Shown one piece after another: positions 50,353 to 59,298 of a stretch of DNA of 64,000 nucleotides. Both the position numbers and the translations under genes were made by a program. The DNA is from Aromatoleum toluolicum. GTDB taxonomy: Bacteria; Pseudomonadota; Gammaproteobacteria; Burkholderiales; Rhodocyclaceae. The stretch lies in the NCBI RefSeq assembly GCF_012911005.2, contig NZ_WTVS01000006.1, forward strand, positions 1 to 64,000, written 5' to 3'. Numbering within the stretch: position 1 is the first letter of the stretch; each line of letters opens with the position of its first letter. The notes under the pieces are model-generated. The model had not been told where the DNA came from, did no database searches, and was given only the letters and a program-made list of their open reading frames with translations.

Positions 50353-50786
50353 CAGTAGTCCTCCAGACGCTCGCCCGGCATGGCGTACTGCACCCGTTGG
50401 TAGAGCGGAAACACCGTGGTGTAGCCGGGTACCGGCACGGGGTCGCTGCCGGCCAGGTGCGGGAAGACGTACATCACCAGGTCCGGGTTCGGCAGCCGGT
50501 GGAACTGGCGGTGGATTTCGTTGGCCGCCGTGCGGGTGTAGGCCGCGTTGTTCGCGGGGACGGCCTGCACGTCGGCCTCGGTCAGCGGCCGGCGCAGGCC
50601 CTGGCGCGCATCGAGCAGTTGCCGGGCCGGCTGGCCCCCGCCCGCGCTGCCGCCGGTCTCCTGGTTCCAGACATCTAGCATGGTGTGATCGCCATGCGGC
50701 AGCACCTTGTCCTTGCTGGTGGCACAGCCGCCCAGCGCCGTGGCCACGAGCATGGCCACGACCGTATCAGTCCAGTTCCGACGCAT
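50352..50786 (-). CDS. ICE conjugation lipoprotein, TIGR03751 family
   Basis: The 144-residue protein has a lipoprotein signal with lipobox ALGGC near residue 21, followed by KDKVLPHGDHTMLDVWNQET and the C-terminal FPHLAGSDPVPVPGYTTVFP. It probably plays the part of TraV/VirB7 in the outer membrane core of the secretion channel; this is inferred from position. Its start lies inside the end of the TIGR03752 gene. Confidence 0.88.
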   Translation of the reverse strand: MRRNWTDTVVAMLVATALGGCATSKDKVLPHGDHTMLDVWNQETGGSAGGGQPARQLLDARQGLRRPLTEADVQAVPANNAAYTRTAANEIHRQFHRLPNPDLVMYVFPHLAGSDPVPVPGYTTVFPLYQRVQYAMPGERLEDY

Positions 50787-52224
50787 GGGCTTCTCCGATG
50801 CGGTGATTGACCCGGCGCCCCTTGGCGTCGTAGTCGATGTTGAGGGGTTGCTCCAGGTGGACGGCGACCTTCGCGCCTGGCTGCACGTAGATGGCGGCGA
50901 AGGCCTGGCCGTAGAGCTTGTTGACCCAATCGGCCATGTCGCGCACGCCACCGGCCAGGATGCGGCCCATGGCCTCGTTGCCCGAGATGCCGACCGTGCC
51001 GAGCGAGCCGTTGCTGTTGGAGACGACGGCCACGCTGCCGTTGTCGGACTTGATGAGCGAAGCGGCGCCCGCACCTGCCGCGGTGATCAGCGCCTGCGAG
51101 CCGAGGTACTGCTGGGCGTTGCTGCGCCGCTCGCCGGAGACGCATGGGATGCCGTAGGGATCGCTGATCCAGCCCAGGCCGCCCTGGGTGGCGCTGCCGC
51201 CCGCGCTGCTGTTGCCGCCCTGGCTGCGCGCGCCGTTCTCCGGCACGGTGCGGATCGTCCCGTCCTGGAACACGAAGGTCACGCTGCGGATCTGGCCGCG
51301 CACGCACGAGAGCGTCCAGTCGCCCGAAGCCGTGCCGCTGACGACGGCGCCAGCCACGTCGGGAATGTCGATGCCGTTGGCGGTCAGATTGTCTGGGCCG
51401 ATCAACACCTTGAACGGGTATGGGTCGTTCACCGTGCCGTCGATCGGCACGCGCCCGATCAGCGCCGTCATGGCAATCGACCCCATCAGCGTCGAGTTCG
51501 ACGGCACCGTGTAGACAGGCCTGGTGGAGGCGCCCACGGTGCGGCTGCCGGCGTCGGCGATAGTATCCGCAGCACTGGACAGGGTTTTCTGGGCCGGCCC
51601 GAAACTCGTCGGGAAGCTCGGCGTGCTGCCGGCGCCGCTGTTCTTGGCCTGGGGCTTGGCGTCGTCGGGTTCGAGCCAACGCGTGCCACTGCCGCTCCCA
51701 TGAATCCCGCTACCCTGGCCGCCGACGAAATTCTTGCCGTCACCCTCCTCCAGGCCAAGCCCGACGGGTAGATCGGGTTGGCCGCCCTTGCCGGAGAGGC
51801 CGTCGAGGCGCCGCTGAAGTTCCTGCAGCAGATTCTGAGTCTGCTGGCGGTCGCCAGCTGCTTGATCGCGGTCCTGCTGCAGGCGGCCACGCTCGCCGTC
51901 CAGCGCAGTCTGGATGCGCTGGTCGATCGCGCTCTCGCGTGCGCGCAGGCGCTCATTTTCGGCCTTCTGGTTCTTGTTGTCGTTGAGGGAGGTCTGCAGT
52001 TCGTTGCGCAACTGCTTGACCTGGGCCACCAGCGTGGCGACGGTATCGCGCGGCGTGTCGCCCTCGATGCCCAGGGCCTTCATCTCTTCCGGCGTGAGCT
52101 GGCTGGCGGTGCCGGGCGGCGCGGACTTGGTGCCGCGCTCGTTTGATGCGAGCTTGACGCCGACGAACACCAGCAGCAGCACCATCGGGATCAGCAGCCA
52201 CTTGAGCAGCGGATTACTCTTCAT
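50767..52224 (-). CDS. ICE conjugation protein, TraB/VirB10-like (TIGR03752)
   Basis: The 485-residue protein has one N-terminal helix (LLKWLLIPMVLLLVFVGVKL), a coiled coil (about 65-145, QLRNELQTSLNDNKNQKAEN and on), a Gly/Ser linker, and a C-terminal domain with YTVPSNSTLMGSIAMTALIG and AGAVVSGTASGDWTLSCVRG. This is the layout of TraB, which spans from the inner to the outer membrane. GGAGG precedes the ATG. Confidence 0.9.
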   Translation of the reverse strand: MKSNPLLKWLLIPMVLLLVFVGVKLASNERGTKSAPPGTASQLTPEEMKALGIEGDTPRDTVATLVAQVKQLRNELQTSLNDNKNQKAENERLRARESAIDQRIQTALDGERGRLQQDRDQAAGDRQQTQNLLQELQRRLDGLSGKGGQPDLPVGLGLEEGDGKNFVGGQGSGIHGSGSGTRWLEPDDAKPQAKNSGAGSTPSFPTSFGPAQKTLSSAADTIADAGSRTVGASTRPVYTVPSNSTLMGSIAMTALIGRVPIDGTVNDPYPFKVLIGPDNLTANGIDIPDVAGAVVSGTASGDWTLSCVRGQIRSVTFVFQDGTIRTVPENGARSQGGNSSAGGSATQGGLGWISDPYGIPCVSGERRSNAQQYLGSQALITAAGAGAASLIKSDNGSVAVVSNSNGSLGTVGISGNEAMGRILAGGVRDMADWVNKLYGQAFAAIYVQPGAKVAVHLEQPLNIDYDAKGRRVNHRIGEAHASELD

Positions 52225-53131
52225 CGCGCGCCCCTCCTTCGGGCTGGCCGGCAGCGGCTTCCGGCGGCAGGTTCACCATCGCGTCGATGGGTGCCACTGC
52301 CGGCAGTAGCGACTCGGCCAGGCCATGGCCGCGCGTGACGAGGAAGACCACGGTGGTGTCGGTCGAGCGGCCGGCGGGCCCCAGGGTCGTGTGCTGGAAG
52401 GTCGCCGCGAGGAAATCGCCCTGCAGGGCGCGCGGATCGAGGTCCAGCCTGCGTGCGGAGGTGTTGGTGAGCTTCACGGCCGTCACCCACTGGTCTTCAA
52501 GCCGCCACGCGGCCAGCGCCCGTGCGCGCACCGGGAGCGTAGGCAGCAAAGTGTCCAGCGGCAGATCGCGGCGTAGGTTGACGCGGTCGATACCGGGCAC
52601 GGGCTCGACCGCCCGCAGGGGGGCATAGAGGTTCTGCGCCGCATGGCGCGTCAGTACCACGGGCACCGGGGTCGCGCGTCGCGTGGCTGCGCTGGCCGTG
52701 TCGCGGGGTTCCTCCTCATTTGCGGTGGCACTGGCCTGGCCGGTGCCACGCGACGGCAATCCATCGCCTTCGACGATGCGCACGGGCTCCAGCGGTGTTT
52801 GGCCGGCTTTGGCCGGCTCGGCCGCGACGTCGAGCAGGATCAGCGCGCCGGACTCCACGTCCTGCAGTTGCAGCCGCGAAGGCGGGATCGGTTCGCTCGC
52901 GCGCAGGTAGATCGCGCCGCCCGCGCTCTGCACACGCAGGTGCGCACCGACGCTTTCCGGCACGCCGATGCGCACGTTGCGGTCGATGAAGATCACGCGT
53001 TCCTGTCCGACCACGAGGGGCACGGCCAGGGGTAGACGCTCCCAACGCAGGACCTCCACGGCCTCACCGGTTGAGACGAGCCCCATGCTGAGCAGGAGGC
53101 CGGCCAGGGCCGGCAGGACAAGGCGCTTCAT
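52214..53131 (-). CDS. ICE conjugation protein, TraK-like (TIGR03749)
   Basis: This 305-residue exported protein has a signal peptide (LPALAGLLLSMGLVSTGEAV) and the start of a beta-rich secretin-like fold (LRWERLPLAVPLVVGQERVI), as in TraK/VirB9. The middle part is a Glu/Ala/Thr-rich linker. CAAGGAGGAGCCCC precedes the ATG. Its start overlaps the upstream gene by four bases and its stop overlaps the TraB-like gene. Confidence 0.88.
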   Translation of the reverse strand: MKRLVLPALAGLLLSMGLVSTGEAVEVLRWERLPLAVPLVVGQERVIFIDRNVRIGVPESVGAHLRVQSAGGAIYLRASEPIPPSRLQLQDVESGALILLDVAAEPAKAGQTPLEPVRIVEGDGLPSRGTGQASATANEEEPRDTASAATRRATPVPVVLTRHAAQNLYAPLRAVEPVPGIDRVNLRRDLPLDTLLPTLPVRARALAAWRLEDQWVTAVKLTNTSARRLDLDPRALQGDFLAATFQHTTLGPAGRSTDTTVVFLVTRGHGLAESLLPAVAPIDAMVNLPPEAAAGQPEGGARDEE

Positions 53132-53817
53132 GGGGCTCCTCCTTGCAGTTTGGTGGCGACTGCCGGTTGGCTGGCCGACGCCGGTGCCGGCAACGGTTCA
53201 ATACGCTGCGGCGCGCTCGCGTAGCAATCCAGGGCGAGACCGAAGGGGTTGCGCTCCGGGTCGACGTCCATGCGCACGACCTTCAGCGCATAGCGCACCA
53301 GCGCACGCTTGACCTGCTCGGAACCCAGGTACTCGTCGGCACTTACGTCCAGCGTGACGATCCAGTCGTTCGCCGATGCGGCCCGGACGCGCGAAGTGGG
53401 ATCGTCCCCGTAGCCCCGGCCGGGAATCTCGTAGATGCCGCGCACGCGCTGACGCAGCTCGCCGTTGCCACGCCGGAATTCGTAGTCCTGCTGCAGGAAG
53501 GACCGGCAACTCGGCGTGAGGTAGGCGGACAGCGCCTTGAGGTTGCGCGGGTAGTCCTCCTCGCCGTTGGTCGGCCAGCGTTGGGCCTGCTGCCAGATGT
53601 AGAAGGTAAAGGCGTAGACGCTCTCCGGAGGGACGTCCCACCACTTGCGGGTACTGCCCGAACGCAGGTCCGGGGGCACGTGGATGGTCAGGCTCTTCGG
53701 TGCGCTCCACCAGCCGAAACCGAGCAGCAAGGCCACAACGAAGAGCGCGGTGGCGCCGAAGCGCAAGGTCTTGACGTGCGCCTGCAGGTGCGTGACTTCG
53801 TTCTTGAACCGGCTCAT
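53128..53817 (-). CDS. ICE conjugation protein, TraE-like (TIGR03746)
   Basis: This 229-residue protein is anchored by one N-terminal helix (TLRFGATALFVVALLLGFGW), and the periplasmic part (YAFTFYIWQQAQRWPTNGEE; LSAYLTPSCRSFLQQDYEFR) resembles the TraE/VirB8 fold. It should sit at the inner membrane base of the channel. It overlaps both neighbours by four bases. Confidence 0.88.
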   Translation of the reverse strand: MSRFKNEVTHLQAHVKTLRFGATALFVVALLLGFGWWSAPKSLTIHVPPDLRSGSTRKWWDVPPESVYAFTFYIWQQAQRWPTNGEEDYPRNLKALSAYLTPSCRSFLQQDYEFRRGNGELRQRVRGIYEIPGRGYGDDPTSRVRAASANDWIVTLDVSADEYLGSEQVKRALVRYALKVVRMDVDPERNPFGLALDCYASAPQRIEPLPAPASASQPAVATKLQGGAP

Positions 53818-54251
53818 GCCGCACCTCGATGGATGGACGTGAAAGAGTGCTGACGCCGCGTGGTCCACCAGCCCGAGCGGGTGATCTGGGACTGCCCGCC
53901 CATATGGGCCGCCAGCGCGGGATAGCGCAGCGCGAGCCACCACTGGAGCTGACGGTACAGCCAGGTGTCGGGCCGGCCGCGCTTCTGCCGGCGCATGAAG
54001 CCGCCGCCCGCGAAGACGCCGATCCCGACGCCGACGACGATCAACGTGGGCAACATGGCGATGCTGCGGGTCAGCCAGGCCAGCGGCACCCCGACCAGGA
54101 AACCTGCCGCGGCCGACAAACCGGCGCAGACCCACAGCTCGTCGGCGGTCAACCCGCGCACGACCACCGGATGGCGGTTCAGGCGATGCGGCAAGAAGGT
54201 CACGAGCCCATCGCGCGGTGTCTCCCGCGGACTCTCCGGGTAGCCGGCCAT
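53814..54251 (-). CDS. ICE conjugation protein, TraL-like (TIGR03750)
   Basis: The 145-residue protein contains FLPHRLNRHPVVVRGLTADE followed by two membrane helices (LWVCAGLSAAAGFLVGVPLA; MLPTLIVVGVGIGVFAGGGF) and a basic tail. It corresponds to TraL/VirB3 by place and size. The stop overlaps the TraE-like start. Confidence 0.88.
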   Translation of the reverse strand: MAGYPESPRETPRDGLVTFLPHRLNRHPVVVRGLTADELWVCAGLSAAAGFLVGVPLAWLTRSIAMLPTLIVVGVGIGVFAGGGFMRRQKRGRPDTWLYRQLQWWLALRYPALAAHMGGQSQITRSGWWTTRRQHSFTSIHRGAA

Positions 54252-54263
54252 CGGTGCCGGCCC

Positions 54264-54629
54264 TTACAGCACGCCGGTGGCCTTGGTCAGCAGCCAGATG
54301 CCGACGACCAGCAGGATGGCGCCCACCGCCACTGTGAGGCCGAACTGGCCCCAGGTGGCGCGGCCGGTGTGGATCTCCGAATAGCGTGTATAGGCGTGGT
54401 AGCAGACCCCGACGAACATCGAGGCGACCACGAGCAGCGCAATCAGCAGCACGATGTCGTAGCCGTAGTTCTGCAGCGTCTGCATGATGCCGCTGCCCGC
54501 GCCGCGCGATGGGTCCTCCATGGTCGGCAGGCCCGCCGCGACTGAAGCCAGCGGCGTGGCCGCGAAGACCGGCGGAACGAGCACGGCGGCAATGCGCCCG
54601 GTGCGATGAGAAGTCGAGGAAGGATTCAT
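54264..54629 (-). CDS. ICE pilin-like protein (TIGR03745)
   Basis: This 121-residue protein has a long signal sequence (VLVPPVFAATPLASVAAG) and, after a short linker, two helices (IVLLIALLVVASMFVGVCYH; FGLTVAVGAILLVVGIWLL). This fits a TraA/VirB2-type pilin. Its position before the TraL-like gene agrees. The pilin role is inferred from topology and order. Confidence 0.85.
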   Translation of the reverse strand: MNPSSTSHRTGRIAAVLVPPVFAATPLASVAAGLPTMEDPSRGAGSGIMQTLQNYGYDIVLLIALLVVASMFVGVCYHAYTRYSEIHTGRATWGQFGLTVAVGAILLVVGIWLLTKATGVL

Positions 54630-54652
54630 AGCGATTCAACCTTTCGTGGGGG

Positions 54653-54892
54653 TCAGGACAGGAGGAAGAAGCTCAGCACCAGGTACATTGCGACGAAGCG
54701 CACGACCACGCCGAGGAACTGGCGCTGGGTCAGTCGGTTCTCGGCCCAACCGACATAGGCGGTACGCATCGCCCACACGCCCCACAGCAAAAGGACGGCG
54801 AAGACGAAGCCGAGGACGACGGTGGAGACGGTCGCGGGCGTGAAACCGCCGTTGGCCTGGAAGGCGGCGACCTGATCGGCGGAGGGCGTCAT
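54653..54892 (-). CDS. ICE small membrane protein (TIGR03758/DUF3262)
   Basis: The 79-residue protein has FTPATVSTVVLGFVFAVLLL and a second helix at the C-terminus (FVAMYLVLSFFLL), separated by WAENRLTQRQFLG. It is present in this place in all related ICEs I recall and may be a second pilin-like or inner membrane subunit. The start overlaps the RAQPRD gene stop by four bases. Confidence 0.85.
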   Translation of the reverse strand: MTPSADQVAAFQANGGFTPATVSTVVLGFVFAVLLLWGVWAMRTAYVGWAENRLTQRQFLGVVVRFVAMYLVLSFFLLS

Positions 54893-55254
54893 GGCGCTTG
54901 CTCCGCATTCGCGGTTTCGCGGCGGTAGTCGCCGACCAGCGGGACCGGATCGCGCGGTTGAGCGCGCTGCGGCGTCAGGTAGTCGTTGATGCCGGCGCGG
55001 ATGCGCTCGACGTCCTGGTGCAGGCGGGCGTAGTCGAAGTGATAACGGGCGCGCTCATCCCGAGCGAGGCTCGCGCCGTACTGGGCCGTCCGCTCGAGCA
55101 TGTCGAGCTGGCGGACCAGGGCCGCCAGCTGTGCGCGCTCCGGGGCGGTATCGCCCGCTGCTGCGGGCGTCGCACTGCCCAGCGCAAGGGCCAGCGTCAG
55201 GGCCAGGGCCGGCGCGCGGCGGCAGTCGTTCGTCGGATTGCTAGGGAATGTCAT
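54889..55254 (-). CDS. RAQPRD-family ICE protein
   Basis: This 121-residue exported protein has a signal peptide (APALALTLALALGSATPAAA), a helical domain (ALVRQLDMLERTAQYGASLA) and the family motif QRAQPRDP. It is the first gene of the secretion operon as seen here. The function is not known. The start lacks a strong ribosome site; a longer frame reaches 55317. Upstream lie 146 bases without a gene and then IS630. Confidence 0.85.
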   Translation of the reverse strand: MTFPSNPTNDCRRAPALALTLALALGSATPAAAGDTAPERAQLAALVRQLDMLERTAQYGASLARDERARYHFDYARLHQDVERIRAGINDYLTPQRAQPRDPVPLVGDYRRETANAEQAP

Positions 55255-55400
55255 CACGCCGTTTCGCAGTCGTCTGGATGGCGGAATGCTGCGGCGGCCG
55301 ACGGAGACCTGCTGCAAACAATCGGAACGGGCGCTATGCCGGATTTGCCCGGCTGCAAACCACCGGGGCGACGACGATGCGGAATCGCTCGGGCTATTAC

Positions 55401-56517
55401 TACTAAAAAGTGCGTTGGTTACCGTACATTCTATTCGGCCGCGTAGCGGGTGCTCGGATGCCTGAAGAATGCGCGAACGATATCGGGGGTTTTCTGCAGC
55501 GAGCGCATGAAGCGCAGCGCAAGTTTCTTCATCTGCTCGGGCCCCTTGATGATGCTGCGGCCGAGCTTGTGGCTTTTCAGATGCGCCCAGACGTGCTCGT
55601 CGGGATTCAGATCGGGCGCGTAGGCCGGCAACCGAAACAGGCGCAGCCGTCCGTCGAGTCCTTCGACGAACTTCCGGACTTTGGCGCTGCGATGCACCGG
55701 ATGACCATCGACCACCAAGAAGATTGGCCGCGTTGTGCCCTGCATCAGTCGCTTCAGAAACTCGATGAAGACGTCCGCGGTGACGTTCCCCTCAGTACAC
55801 ATGAACCGCAACTGCCCCTTCGGGCTGATGGCGGAGATCAGATTGAGCTTGAAGCGGGCACCGGTCGTCTTCACCACCGGCGTGACCCCCACCGGCGCCC
55901 AGGTCGTGCCGGTGTGGTAGTCCGAGCGCACCGCGGCCTCGTCGCCGAAGAAGATCTCCGCCCCGGCCGACTTGGCTTCGGCGCGAATGCGCGGAAATTC
56001 GTGTTTGATCCAGTCGGTCACCAGCGCCGGATCGCGCTGATAGGCGCGCATCAGCGGACGTTGCGGCGAAAGCCCCTGCTTGCGCAGCAGGCGCCCAACG
56101 CTGATCTCCGACATCGCCACCTTGAACTGGCTGCGGATCAACTCCCGAACCATCGCCCGTGTCCACAGCGCAAACTCGAACTTGAACTGCTGCGGGTTCG
56201 ACAGCGTGATCGTCCGGTACAGCCAATCAAGCGCCTTGCCGTCGAGTTTGGGCTTCGCGCCCGGCACCGGCTTGGCACGCAGCGCATCAACCCCGCCCTC
56301 GCGGTACAGCGCCAGTCACTCGTAGATGCGCGGGCGCGAAAACCCGAGCGCCTTGACCACGACTTCGGGCGACTCGCCCGCTTCAACACGCTGCACCGCC
56401 CGAATCCGAATCTCTTCGAGCGTGGCATGCGACAGGGAGCGACCGTCTCTCTTTTCCATGCGCAATTATCGCACGCCGGCATTACTCAATGTACGCTAAC
56501 CAACACACTTCTTAGTA
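55401..56517 (-). mobile_element. IS630-family insertion sequence with 30-bp inverted repeats
   Basis: Left end TACTAAAAAGTGCGTTGGTT (continuing to 55430) and the complement of the right end (56488-56517) match at 27 of 30 positions. Both ends begin with TA, in agreement with the TA target of IS630. The 1117-bp size is usual for the family. The single transposase gene is broken by an in-frame stop. Insertion took place upstream of the ICE secretion operon. Confidence 0.88.
55431..56459 (-). pseudogene. IS630-family transposase with in-frame TGA
   Basis: The N-terminal helix-turn-helix part begins at 56459 (SHATLEEIRIRAVQRVEAGE, then VVVKALGFSRPRIYE). A TGA at 56316-56318 replaces what is normally a Trp codon, followed in frame by LALYREGGVDALRAKPV. 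The DDE part is intact: IFFGDEAAVRSDYH, LVVDGHPVHRSAKV and APDLNPDEHVW. A restart at 56267 would give a 278-residue catalytic fragment without the DNA-binding domain. Confidence 0.88.
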
Positions 56518-56615
56518 AGAACTTATCCGCAAATACCTTGCGAAAATTTTGTCATTCACCGACCATGACGTCCTGATCGATGAGAGGTCGAAATTGGCGC
56601 GACGTTTGGCAAACT

Positions 56616-56648
56616 GTAAGCGTCCGGTCTGCTCGGGCGGGCGCTTAC
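56616..56648. repeat. Facing GTAAGCG ends, possible IS66-type termini
   Basis: GTAAGCGTCC and GGGCGCTTAC form arms that match at nine of ten positions around 13 bases. GTAAGCG is also how the IS66-type end at 101-127 reads. It may be a scar of IS ends brought together, or simply a hairpin. Confidence 0.3.
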
Positions 56649-56652
56649 GGCA

Positions 56653-56712
56653 AGCTGGAAGGTATCGGACGAGTTCTGGGCTCGCGTGGAACCGTTGATT
56701 CCGACACGTGTA
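56653..56712 (+). pseudogene. IS5-family transposase, N-terminal scrap
   Basis: Twenty codons read SWKVSDEFWARVEPLIPTRV, the N-terminal motif of many IS5-group transposases. It then stops matching where a piece of an IS1380 transposase begins on the opposite strand. Only this short stretch survives. Confidence 0.6.
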
Positions 56713-56893
56713 CGCACTGGCGTGGATCGTGCAGCGCTTTCGCCACCGCAGCCGACAGGCCGATGCGCTGGTCCACCTGTCGCAGCAGCATCAGGCCTCC
56801 GTCCGAACTGAGCGCTCCGCCCTCGAAGTTGGCTTCAATCCGGCGCCGACCCAGGCGCCCAAAGCTCAGTTCATTCGCGGTACACTTCGGCAT
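56700..56893 (-). pseudogene. IS1380-family transposase, N-terminal fragment
   Basis: The frame from the ATG at 56893 reads LSFGRLGRRRIEANFEGGAL, SSDGGLMLLRQVDQRIGLSA and AVAKALHDPRQ, which is the conserved start of IS1380 transposases (EANFDGGALSSDGG type). It is cut off after about 63 residues at the IS5 scrap. The 176 bases from here to the next gene show nothing I can name. Confidence 0.7.
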
Positions 56894-57069
56894 CGGCGGA
56901 ACTCCTCTACATACGGCTTCGACACCTGTATTAGAGCGCCTTCCGGCGGTTCCGCCGATACCTCCGATGAAATATCCGGGCTAGGGGGCCGGGAGAAGGT
57001 GTGTTCACCGGGTGCTTACGGTAATTTTGGATGCGCGTCGACAATAGCCCCGAAAGTGGCCCCGCGCGG

Positions 57070-58251
57070 TCAGCGAACGGGCTGACGCACCCACACAAGA
57101 TAGCTACCGAAGCCAGCGAGCCCCCCCAAGGCCATCACCAGCGCCATCGGCACCACGGTATCGCCCAAGGAGTGGCCGACGAAGATGCCGGCCAGCGCCG
57201 CCAGCCCCATCTGCGAGAAGCCCATCAGCGAGGCCGCCGATCCGGTCATGTACGGATAGTTCGCCAGCCCGATCGCCGCCGCGTTAGGCATCGTGAGACC
57301 GATCGCGGCGGCAGAGAACCACATCGGCACGATCACCGCCATCGGGCGATGCACGCCCGAGAGCGCCAGCGCCAGCATCGCGACCCCGGCCACCGCGCTC
57401 AGCGCCGAGCCCCAGCGCAACAAGCGCTCCGACCCCAGCCGCCGAGACAGCCGGCCCGAGGTCGTCGAGCCGCACATGTAACCCGACACCATCACGCCGA
57501 ACGCGAGGCCCATCTCCTGCGGCGAAAAACCGAACATGTTGATGAACACAAAGGGGGACGCCGAGATGAAGGCGAACAGCCCCGAATAGGCAAGCCCGTT
57601 GCACAGCAGCACGCCGCGGTAACGCCCGTCGCGCAACAGGGTCAGGAAATTGTGCGCCATGCGGGCAGGGTTCGTCGCCGCAGGATCGCGGTGATTGTTC
57701 GTCTCGGGGAGCACGAACCACAGCCCCAGCGCAAGCAGCGCCGAATAGCCGGTGAGGAACACGAAGGTCGCGCGCCAGCCTGACCATACCGTCAACCAAC
57801 CGCCGACTACGGGACCCAACAACGGCGCCAATGCCATCGCGGTACCGATGTAGGAAAGCATGCGGGCGGCGTCGTGCGGGCCGTACACGTCACGCACCAC
57901 CACCCGTCCGAGCACCGGCCCCGCGCAGGCTCCGAGCGCCTGCAGGAAGCGCGCCGCGATCAGCGTTTCGATCGAATTCGCGAGCGTACATGCGACCGAG
58001 GCCAGCACGTAAAGACCGACGCCGAAGAGCAGCACCGGCCGACGCCCGAAGCGGTCCGACAGCGGGCCGTAGGCGAGCTGGCCGGCGGCAAACCCGAACA
58101 GGAACACCGACAGCGTGAGCTGAGTGTTCGCAACATCGGCACCCAGGGCCTCGCCGATCGCCGGCAGCGCCGGCAGGTAGAAGCCCATCGACAAGGGCCC
58201 GAGGGCGACCAGCGCGGTGATCAGGATGGCAAGCGGCAGGCTGGCGGTCAT
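57070..58251 (-). CDS. Bcr/CflA-family multidrug MFS transporter
   Basis: The 393-residue inner membrane protein has 12 predicted helices. The loop motif GPLSDRFGRRPVLLFGVGLY (motif A) follows helix 2, and PALPAIGEALGADVANTQLT lies in the first loop as in Bcr. It exports drugs or metabolites by proton antiport. The N-terminus begins directly with helix 1 (PLAILITALVALGPLSMGFY). It is bordered by broken IS elements on both sides and has no linked regulator. Confidence 0.9.
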   Translation of the reverse strand: MTASLPLAILITALVALGPLSMGFYLPALPAIGEALGADVANTQLTLSVFLFGFAAGQLAYGPLSDRFGRRPVLLFGVGLYVLASVACTLANSIETLIAARFLQALGACAGPVLGRVVVRDVYGPHDAARMLSYIGTAMALAPLLGPVVGGWLTVWSGWRATFVFLTGYSALLALGLWFVLPETNNHRDPAATNPARMAHNFLTLLRDGRYRGVLLCNGLAYSGLFAFISASPFVFINMFGFSPQEMGLAFGVMVSGYMCGSTTSGRLSRRLGSERLLRWGSALSAVAGVAMLALALSGVHRPMAVIVPMWFSAAAIGLTMPNAAAIGLANYPYMTGSAASLMGFSQMGLAALAGIFVGHSLGDTVVPMALVMALGGLAGFGSYLVWVRQPVR

Positions 58252-58346
58252 CGGTAGATAAACGAATATGGGGCGCCTCGAAAAACCTCGGCCCGCCCGC
58301 CCTTCGTAAAATTACATCGTCCTGAAACCTGCCGCAGCCCTGTCCG

Positions 58347-59147
58347 ATGAAATCGCGAAGCGCCATCAAGACTGACCTGTTCGCTGACGAACACCACCGC
58401 AAGAAGAACGACTCGCTGGGCGATCCGCTGGCCGAGATCAAGTCGTACATCGACTTCGCAGCGCTCGCGGCTGAGATTGATCGCGTCGCGCCGCGCCCGA
58501 TCAGCGCGCAGGGCGGGCGTCCGCCGTACCCGATCGAGACGATGGTGCGTATCCTCGTGTTGAAGCGCCTGTACAACCTGTCCGTTGAGCAGATGGAGTA
58601 CCATTAGCTCGACCGCATGCCCGCCGACTGAAAGCCGGCGAATCGGCGCCAGAAGGACACCGCCGCCACGTGGACCAAGAAGCACGACAAGAGCCACTTC
58701 GGCTACAAGCTCTCGATCAACGTCGACAAGAAGTACAAGATCATCCGCGAGATCGAGACCGCCAGCACGCACGACAGCCAGCACTTTGACAACGTCTTCG
58801 ACACGAGCAACACGAGCCGCGCTGTCTATGCCGACCAGGGCTACCCGTCGGAGGGACGTGACCCCTGGCTGAAAGATAACGGCTTCCGAAACCAGATCCA
58901 GACGAAGGGCAAGCGCAACAAGACGTTGTCCGAATGCCAGCAGCGGCGCAACAAACGCATCGCCAAGACGCGTGCACGGGTCGAGCATGTGTTCGGAGCG
59001 CTCGAACAGATGAGCGGCAAACTGCTGCGCACCATCGGCCAGGCGCAAGCAAATTTTGCGATGACGATGATGGCGGCCTGCTACAACTTGAAGCGGCTGG
59101 TCTATTTCCTGGAGGCCGGAATCGAGGCTTTCAGACGCCCTAAATGA
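58347..59147 (+). pseudogene. IS5-family transposase, internally deleted
   Basis: The N-terminal part (DSLGDPLAEIKSYIDFAALA, then RPPYPIETMVRILVLKRLYN) ends at a stop after EQMEYH. Then the frame resumes with WTKKHDKSHFGYKLSINVDK, EIETASTHDSQHFDNVF, VYADQGYPSEGRD and RARVEHVFGALEQM, which is the DDE core. The piece in between, with the first catalytic Asp, is mostly missing, and two stops interrupt the join. It cannot be active. Confidence 0.85.
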
Positions 59148-59298
59148 GCCGAATTGCCGATGCCCGATGCGATTCGAGGCAAAAGCAGGGCGACACCGCC
59201 GGTAAACGAGTTGATTTGCCAGAGAAATTTCACCGAATTCGGTCGCAATCATGGTTACACGGCGGGATTCATTGAAAACCTCGGGTTACTCGAGCCCC

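Larger units (their letters stand above)
37771..55254. mobile_element. ICE transfer module (ICEclc/PFGI-1-like), incomplete
   Basis: MobH relaxase, toxin-antitoxin pair, DUF3742, TraG and about fifteen type IV secretion genes follow the order known from ICEclc and PFGI-1-type elements. Not seen in the window are the TraD coupling protein, the TIGR03747 and TIGR03759 proteins, the integrase, replication or partition genes and the attachment sites. IS630 lies 150 bases beyond the last gene on one side, a group II intron scrap and ISAs1 on the other. It is either truncated or continues outside. Confidence 0.8.

Noticed and set aside
41330-50358. Several plus-strand frames of 500-600 codons opposite the ICE transfer genes
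   Set aside because: The minus-strand products match conjugation proteins in the known order with ribosome sites and overlapping stops; the plus frames have no start signals or domains.
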